Notes under the pieces: model-generated
Seen by the model: only the letters and a program-made list of their open reading frames with translations
Told to the model about the DNA's origin: nothing
Database searches by the model: none
Part shown: positions 61,201 through 64,000 of the stretch, piece after piece
Layout of the letters: every line of letters begins with the position of its first letter
How positions within the stretch are numbered: position 1 is the stretch's first letter
NCBI RefSeq assembly: GCF_014633365.1
Contig: NC_068350.1
Span: 67,001-131,000 of the forward strand
Source: Diospyros lotus
Lineage: Eukaryota; Streptophyta; Magnoliopsida; Ericales; Ebenaceae
DNA: 64,000 bases
Direction: 5' to 3'
Translations under genes and position numbers: made by a program

Positions 61201-63043
61201 TTCTGGTTAATAGGTCACGGGCTAAATTTTCTGAACTTTCGCGAGAACTGGGTTGATTTCTGAAGGCAATCAAGTGGGTTTATTTTAATTGGTGCTTGAT
61301 TATTTCTGTTAGGGTTTGCGGAGGTAATTATGTGGAAGCAAGGAGAAGGAAGGATTGATGACTTTTAGCACCTTTGGCAAAAAGGGTTATTGTTGATGGT
61401 GAGTGACCATCTTGGTTAATAAATGCAAGCATCTGAAGAACGAACATAAAAGAGAAGACTCACCAGCACTGTGTTGATCTGGTGGGCTTTGATGTTCTCT
61501 TGTGACTGTCTCCTTCTTGGCCTTCTCACCCCACCTCTTTTACCTCTGTTATATATTTTTCCCCAGCGTACATAAATATACACATATATGATTCTTTCCT
61601 ATATGTGCCAGGTTTGGGTGGGAGCCCTGATGGGCCTTGTTAAGCTTAGTTGAGCAGCCCCCAACCATTGGTCAGGCCTGCTAGAATTGTTATATAGGTA
61701 TAAGATGAGGTGTTTACACCAACCTACAATGAGGAGTCCCTGTGGCACGGTGTGCCCGAGACATCAAGTCAACCCCTGAGCCCATGTGACAAGATGCTTG
61801 GTGGTCTCATGATTCAGCCAACTTCTCCATGATTGGCTTAATGTATCCATGAGCCTGTAAAATGAAAAGGGTTTTGGAAATTCAAGGTTCCTCTTCCACC
61901 TCCCAACATATTGCTTCCTTCTATCTATTAGTCATCTGAAGTCTCCCGTCTCCTTCCTTCCTTGGGCAGCTCAGCCATGCCTTGATGATACTCAGTCTTC
62001 CCGGAAAATCTCTGGCGACCCTCAAGCCAAAAACCACACACAATGTCTATCATGACCATCTCTTGGGGTTCCTTGTTACCTGTTGTGAACAGGATGAGTC
62101 TCCATAGTTGAAGGAACTGCATGAAGATTTCTGTCTCAAAAGTAAGTATCTGGCTAAGGTAATAAAGAATCCCAACTATGAAGATGAGTCTTCATGGTTG
62201 GTGGAAGTCTTTGGCTAAGGTTATACAGTAGCTTGTGCAAAAGCAATGCTGTAGTAGTGGGTGATCTGTTAATCAACTGCCCAGGGTTTGGAGACCCAAA
62301 ATGTTCTACTAGCTCTATTTAGCATGTAGTGTGCCTCGATTAGAGTTTGATGTAATGGCTAGTTTGAGGTTCTTTGAGTTAGGAGTGAATTTAGGAAGCT
62401 TTATGTTCACAGAATATTGTAAAGAAGAAGAAAAGTTTATTTGGTGTACACTTGCCCATTTTGAAGATCATGCATTTAATCCAGCTGTATCTTTTTGGAC
62501 TAGCAAGAATTTCTTCAGTATTTGATAATCCTTTCTCCAATTATTGAGGCAAAATGACAATTAAGGGTTAATTTTATCTACAGATTTGTGTGTAGACAAA
62601 ATTATATTTTCTTCATTTAAAGGGCTGTTGTATACTAGTGCACTCTCTCCTTTTGTTTCCACTTGCTACAAATTTCTGACAAGAACTTCACTAATAACAA
62701 TTTTGCAAAGATTCAAAACCACTTGATAAGCTTTGGGTTACATGAGATTGAATGCTACAGAAGAAACATATATGCAATCCACAATGAATTTGATCAATCA
62801 AAGCAGCATTAAATTTATATGCTCTTTAGTAGTTAGGTAGAGGTTCTTTTTTCTTTTTCTTCTTTTTTAAAAGTTGTGGAAGTTTGTCATTTTCTCTACG
62901 AACATGGCAATATTGATTTAATTATTAATGATTTATGTATCAACTTTTACGGAACTATTCTTGAAAGTGAAATTGATTCTATTGCAGAAGCATATAAGAG
63001 CGGGGAATTGCAGGAATTACTGGAGAAGGCGTCCTGCTCCTAG
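28017..63043 (+). CDS. GRXS14: Chloroplast monothiol CGFS glutaredoxin, GRXS14 type, split over 35 kb
   Basis: Coding exons 28017-28227, 52738-53007 and 62988-63043 join into 537 nt, giving 178 aa (Arabidopsis GRXS14 is of similar size). Both junctions are phase 1: G|CA restores Ala before LTPELKTTL, and G|AA restores Glu before [11 protein letters not shown]. Residues 1-70 are a Ser/Arg-rich, acid-poor chloroplast transit peptide ending near VRCFS. The glutaredoxin fold follows, with K94, the CGFS active site at 102-105, WPTFPQLYI with the cis-Pro, and GGCDIAL for glutathione binding. CGFS glutaredoxins of this type bind a glutathione-ligated 2Fe-2S cluster and pass it to plastid acceptors; that is family knowledge. 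No disabling change is visible. Introns of 24,510 and 9,980 bp are mostly retrotransposons. Confidence 0.88.
28228..29629 (+). other. GRXS14 intron 1, proximal part
   Basis: This segment starts at the donor GTACGC and runs to the start of gypsy A. It contains open stretches without recognisable domains (28664-29026 and 29359-29559). The second is followed by GTCTTTGAGGGGGAAAA, which resembles a retroelement 3' tail. It could be an older, unrecognised insertion. Nothing else is seen. Confidence 0.5.
29630..30648 (+). repeat. Left LTR of gypsy A (split)
   Basis: About 407 bp of LTR sequence in two parts, 29630-29978 and 30591-30648, separated by a 607-bp solo LTR and its target duplication. 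Collinear with 45890-46323; the CT-rich microsatellite segment differs in length between the two. Confidence 0.85.
29979..30585 (+). mobile_element. Solo LTR inside the left LTR of gypsy A
   Basis: 607 bp starting TGTTAAAAGTTGTC and ending CCTAATCATAACA, flanked by CTTGT (29974-29978) and CTTGC (30586-30590). It is absent from the matching position of the right LTR (about 46250-46265). No internal retroelement sequence is present, so it is a product of LTR-LTR recombination. The termini suggest a copia-type LTR, which is inference. Confidence 0.75.
30838..31031 (-). repeat. Copia 3' LTR
   Basis: 194 bp, next to the purine tract whose + strand form is CTCCCCCTCAAGC. Confidence 0.9.
31108..34668 (-). 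pseudogene. Copia pol (protease, integrase, RT, RNase H), frameshifted
   Basis: Going down the - strand from the ATG at 34668: a short linker ([15 protein letters not shown]), protease with DSGASDHM, the pre-integrase zinc region ([19 protein letters not shown]), the integrase core ([16 protein letters not shown]), RT ([26 protein letters not shown], active site YVDD near 31990) and RNase H ([25 protein letters not shown]). The frame breaks at about 33670, caused by a 16-bp tandem duplication, and again near 33154, 32680, 32488 and 31490. It is therefore not autonomous now. Confidence 0.9.
34669..35335 (-). other. Copia 5' leader replacing gag
   Basis: The 667 bp between the primer-binding site and the protease reading frame are GC-rich and contain no gag, no UBN2-like domain and no zinc knuckle. 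Short repeated units such as GCGATGCA-GTCGACCTTC occur twice (near 34910 and 35005), as do related words near 35060. The origin of this leader is unknown; it may be an internal deletion scar or captured sequence. Confidence 0.55.
35336..35529 (-). repeat. Copia 5' LTR
   Basis: 194 bp, directly bordered on the internal side by the inverse of the primer-binding site (TGCTCTGATACCA, ending at 35335). Confidence 0.9.
37069..37479 (-). repeat. 3' LTR of gypsy B
   Basis: 411 bp; GA-rich block near 37148-37195; bounded on the internal side by the C20 tract. Confidence 0.9.
37520..39359 (-). pseudogene. Gypsy B RNase H and integrase
   Basis: On the - strand from 39359: the RNase H part ([36 protein letters not shown]), the integrase zinc-binding region ([31 protein letters not shown]), the core ([28 protein letters not shown]) and a C-terminal [16 protein letters not shown] segment. 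A chromodomain-like VLVKWHG tail ends the frame. Stops at about 38654 and 38300 and a shift near 39135 break it. RNase H continues beyond 42125, across the solo LTR. Confidence 0.88.
39360..42125 (+). mobile_element. 2.77-kb solo LTR inside gypsy B
   Basis: Starts TGTAACACCCCGCTCTCC and ends CCCGGGTATTACA, flanked by the exact duplication CCTAA (39355-39359 and 42126-42130). The sequence contains no gag or pol. Two copies of a 184-bp unit lie at about 40061-40244 and 40245-40428 (ACCACCTAG, GGCACGGAAACCAAG, GAGAATTA). The start sequence and great length fit LTRs of the Tekay/Del chromovirus type, which is inference. The long AT-poor stretch 40980-41560 contains open frames on both strands without domains. 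Confidence 0.88.
42131..43609 (-). pseudogene. Gypsy B protease and reverse transcriptase
   Basis: From 43609 on the - strand: protease with [12 protein letters not shown] and the VVLGVDWM motif, a linker, then RT with [38 protein letters not shown] and active site FDD in [10 protein letters not shown], followed by [14 protein letters not shown] and [11 protein letters not shown] stop replaces a codon just after KKKDGT (42836), and another lies near 42257. Otherwise the domain order and length are normal. The solo LTR insertion truncates it between RT and RNase H. Confidence 0.9.
43787..44911 (-). pseudogene. Gypsy B gag
   Basis: The ATG at 44911 ([11 protein letters not shown]) opens gag. 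Two stops occur before 44755, after which it is open to 43787. It shows the [13 protein letters not shown] and [12 protein letters not shown] motifs, the retrotransposon gag helical block ([32 protein letters not shown]) and a zinc-knuckle start [12 protein letters not shown] stop falls immediately before the last Cys of the knuckle. Frame and family match gag of gypsy A. Confidence 0.88.
44967..45375 (-). repeat. 5' LTR of gypsy B
   Basis: 409 bp; the inverse of the primer-binding site (GCGCCTTTGATACCAA) lies at 44947-44962 on its internal side. Confidence 0.9.
45381..45889 (+). pseudogene. Gypsy A integrase C-terminus and 3' tail
   Basis: Continues gypsy A after gypsy B. It encodes [16 protein letters not shown], then [16 protein letters not shown] and an EAILDRRV segment, with stops from 45583 on. 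It ends in the purine tract TTCTTAAGGGGGGAG next to the right LTR. Its sequence matches the corresponding region of gypsy B and E. Confidence 0.82.
45890..46323 (+). repeat. Right LTR of gypsy A
   Basis: 434 bp from TGTTATGAGAAGAACC to ATCGTGACA. A CT-rich zone lies at 46185-46250. Confidence 0.85.
46453..46839 (-). repeat. 3' LTR of gypsy C
   Basis: 387 bp, from TGATAGATTCACCG to GGAGGCCTATCA. Confidence 0.9.
47100..50618 (-). pseudogene. Gypsy C gag-pol, multiply broken
   Basis: Down the - strand: the end of gag with zinc-knuckle-like [14 protein letters not shown] (about 50340), protease with [14 protein letters not shown] (Gly in place of Ser in the usual DSGAT), RT with [21 protein letters not shown] and a [15 protein letters not shown] active-site region (FDN instead of FDD), RNase H ([12 protein letters not shown]), the integrase zinc region and core ([16 protein letters not shown]) and a C-terminal [21 protein letters not shown] segment. 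Many stops and shifts split it, and the missing second Asp would inactivate RT. Confidence 0.85.
51363..51750 (-). repeat. 5' LTR of gypsy C
   Basis: 388 bp; the inverse primer-binding site GGGCTCTAATACCAA ends at 51360. Confidence 0.9.
51756..52737 (+). other. GRXS14 intron 1, distal part
   Basis: About 980 bp between gypsy C and the acceptor GCATTTGCAG. AT-rich, with no repeat pair or reading frame that I recognise. Confidence 0.5.
52738..53007 (+). CDS. GRXS14: GRXS14 coding exon 2: glutaredoxin fold with CGFS
   Basis: 270 nt, phase 1 at both ends, bounded by the acceptor TTTGCAG and the donor GTAAGC. It encodes residues 71-160: [28 protein letters not shown], the [18 protein letters not shown] strand-helix, [17 protein letters not shown] and [10 protein letters not shown]. 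It therefore carries all catalytic and glutathione-contact motifs except the C-terminal helix. Reading through the donor would add [11 protein letters not shown] and stop at 53040, giving a protein without the last helix. Confidence 0.92.
53008..54771 (+). other. GRXS14 intron 2, proximal part
   Basis: No gene seen. At 53640-53930 repeated words CTAGAA and TCTAGAAT-TCT and a CT-rich run (53792-53825) resemble old LTR sequence, but no termini or target duplication could be fixed. A T-run lies near 54400-54440. Confidence 0.45.
54772..55103 (-). repeat. 3' LTR of gypsy D
   Basis: 332 bp; shares TGATAGAATCTCACA and CAAGCTATGA with the other LTR. Confidence 0.9.
54941..59145 (-). pseudogene. Gypsy D gag-pol with chromodomain-like tail, multiply broken
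   Basis: Down the - strand: gag ([15 protein letters not shown] at 59145, [26 protein letters not shown]) with knuckle [14 protein letters not shown], a protease remnant, RT ([42 protein letters not shown]), RNase H, the integrase zinc region ([15 protein letters not shown]) and core, and [18 protein letters not shown] chromodomain-like [17 protein letters not shown] segment closes it. The RT catalytic segment after 57395 is broken, and stops separate every domain. The last codons run into the 3' LTR. Confidence 0.87.
59668..59998 (-). repeat. 5' LTR of gypsy D
   Basis: 331 bp, next to the inverse primer-binding site GGGCTCTGATACCAA (59651-59665). Confidence 0.9.
60004..62987 (+). other. GRXS14 intron 2, distal part
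   Basis: About 3 kb between gypsy D and the acceptor TCTATTGCAG. It has a short (CA)n run at about 61026-61040. The stretch 61070-61900 contains phrases reminiscent of retroelement LTRs (CT-rich, TATA-like GTTATATATTTTTCC near 61548), but no boundaries could be fixed. No exon-like sequence for the glutaredoxin is seen here. Confidence 0.45.
62988..63043 (+). CDS. GRXS14: GRXS14 coding exon 3: C-terminal helix
   Basis: 56 nt ending in TAG at 63041-63043. After the split Glu it encodes [17 protein letters not shown], the typical C-terminal helix of CGFS glutaredoxins with a Cys two residues before the end. The acceptor is a pyrimidine-containing GATTCTATTGCAG. It lies about 10 kb from exon 2, beyond gypsy D, and its phase matches exactly. 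Confidence 0.9.
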
Positions 63044-63151
63044 CCTAAAGGAATTTGGAATGTGACTTCCCACAGAAGGTTTCATTTATGTCACTACTTG
63101 CTCCGACACTGTTTGTAGTATAAAGAACATATCATTTATTTGGCTACGGGA

Positions 63152-63157
63152 AATAAA
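63152..63157 (+). terminator. Candidate poly(A) signal of GRXS14
   Basis: AATAAA lies 108 bp after the stop codon, in an A-rich context, a normal 3' UTR distance for a plant transcript. Confidence 0.45.
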
Positions 63158-63298
63158 ACTAAACACACTATGGTATAAGTCTACTTTCCAATTCGGTAAT
63201 GGAGAGGTGTAACAACACATATAGCTGTTAGGTGTGGTTCCTTGAACTGGGTAGAATTTATACTTTTGAAGGCCTTGGGTGCCAAGTATATCCACGGT

Positions 63299-63437
63299 GC
63301 CACCCAAGGTAGTAGCTCCTCTGCTGATGCCCCTTACGTTGAGAATTTAGATCTCATCATCGAGTTTGGTGTTATTCGTGATATAATCTATGGGTTTAAG
63401 AGTGGAGTAGTTGATAATTGACACTACCTTGGGTGGC
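63299..63437. repeat. 15-bp perfect inverted repeat with 109-bp spacer
   Basis: GCCACCCAAGGTAGT at 63299-63313 is the exact inverse of 63423-63437. It lies about 140 bp after the glutaredoxin poly(A) signal candidate. It could form a long-loop hairpin or mark the ends of a short element; no target duplication was seen. Confidence 0.5.
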
Positions 63438-64000
63438 TTTTAAGAGGGGTTTCCTTTGGGTGTTCATTTTTGACACATGTTGGGTTACAAAGGCAGTATG
63501 TCTGTGTCTTTAATTACTCAGATTTCCCTTTTACCAAGAAGAAGATATACGTGGCCATGTGAAATTTGTGACTGATGTTGCTTAATATTTAGGGCCAGTT
63601 GTATGCTTACGTGCTTGTATGGGAAATTTGCAAAAATAGGACTCTCAGTAGGAAACTTTGCAAAAATAGGGCACTTTAAAAATCTTTACAAAAGTAGGAC
63701 TTTTGAACGTATATTGGACAAAAATACTCACTTTTAAATTAACTCTTTCCATGTTCTCTCTTATTCTTTTTCAATAGATCTTTCATTCTCTCTCTATTAC
63801 TCTCTATATATAAGGTACATACATATATATATATTCACATATTATTTTTTTTTCTTTTACTACTTTCTGTAACCTAAATATATGTGTATATATTGTTCAT
63901 GTTCAACGATTGGATTCAAGAGATATGAGTCTCTTTTCTTCTCTCTCCATTGTGTATATATGTATTACACATGTACTGTGTGTATTTGCATTGATGGGAG
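63438..64000. other. Downstream flank, nothing supported
   Basis: It contains a direct repeat of a GGAAA-TTTGCAAAAATAGG unit at about 63619-63672, possibly the end of a MITE, followed by AT-rich sequence with TATATA runs. No gene is visible. Confidence 0.4.

Noticed and set aside
63086..63356. Short open frames after the glutaredoxin stop as a further gene
   Set aside because: Each is under 75 codons, lies in the expected 3' UTR or flank, and has no recognisable motif.
1..64000. CRISPR arrays, tRNA or rRNA genes, bacterial-type operons
   Set aside because: No regularly spaced short repeats, cloverleaf-like B-box pairs or rRNA cores were recognised; the sequence is plant nuclear in style.

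Overview
The window looks like nuclear DNA of a flowering plant, most likely a eudicot. It is AT-rich, the genes are interrupted by introns, and most of the sequence is LTR retrotransposons and non-autonomous DNA transposons. Typical plant primer-binding sites complementary to initiator-tRNA-Met recur beside the LTRs. I see no rRNA, tRNA, CRISPR or bacterial-type operon. The species cannot be named from the sequence.

Two host genes can be supported, both on the + strand. The first (22501-24033, three coding exons, 256 aa) encodes a small Lys/Arg-rich, probably nuclear protein. Its N-terminal block resembles, tentatively, the family annotated as POLR1D isoform-2-like. The second is a chloroplast monothiol CGFS glutaredoxin of the GRXS14 type. 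Its three coding exons lie at 28017-28227, 52738-53007 and 62988-63043, so a 178-aa protein is spread over about 35 kb. Both splice junctions are phase 1, and the split codons join correctly. Intron 1 (about 24.5 kb) and intron 2 (about 10 kb) are made mostly of retrotransposons.

Layout. 1-8448: two head-to-tail copies of a long-TIR, Mutator-like element with duplicated gene-like fragments. 8747-10568: a non-autonomous hAT-like element rich in CGGTTCGGTT motifs. 12589-15827: LTR remnants and a Ty3/gypsy integrase fragment split by a 674-bp hAT-type MITE. 16310-17930: two related LTR-plus-leader units in tandem, TRIM-like. 20510-22310: a tandem duplication whose second copy holds another hAT-like element. 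22501-24033: host gene 1. 24835-25402: a tandem repeat of about 280 bp. 27816-63157: the glutaredoxin gene with its introns.

Intron 1 carries a nested stack. Gypsy A (29630-46323, + strand) has its left LTR split by a solo LTR, its gag split by a complete copia element (30838-35529, - strand), and its remnant pol split by gypsy B (37069-45375, - strand). Gypsy B is itself split by a 2.77-kb solo LTR (39360-42125). Gypsy C (46453-51750, - strand) lies next to this stack. Intron 2 carries gypsy D (54772-59998, - strand), a sister copy of C. Target-site duplications can be read for each of these insertions: exact for copia, C, D and the 2.77-kb solo LTR, and with one mismatch for A, B and the solo LTR in A.

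I see no new defence, toxin or biosynthetic system. The strongest observation is the glutaredoxin gene that appears to persist with two retrotransposon-packed introns. The small exon 2 encodes most of the thioredoxin fold and all intact-looking intronic elements lie antisense to the gene.
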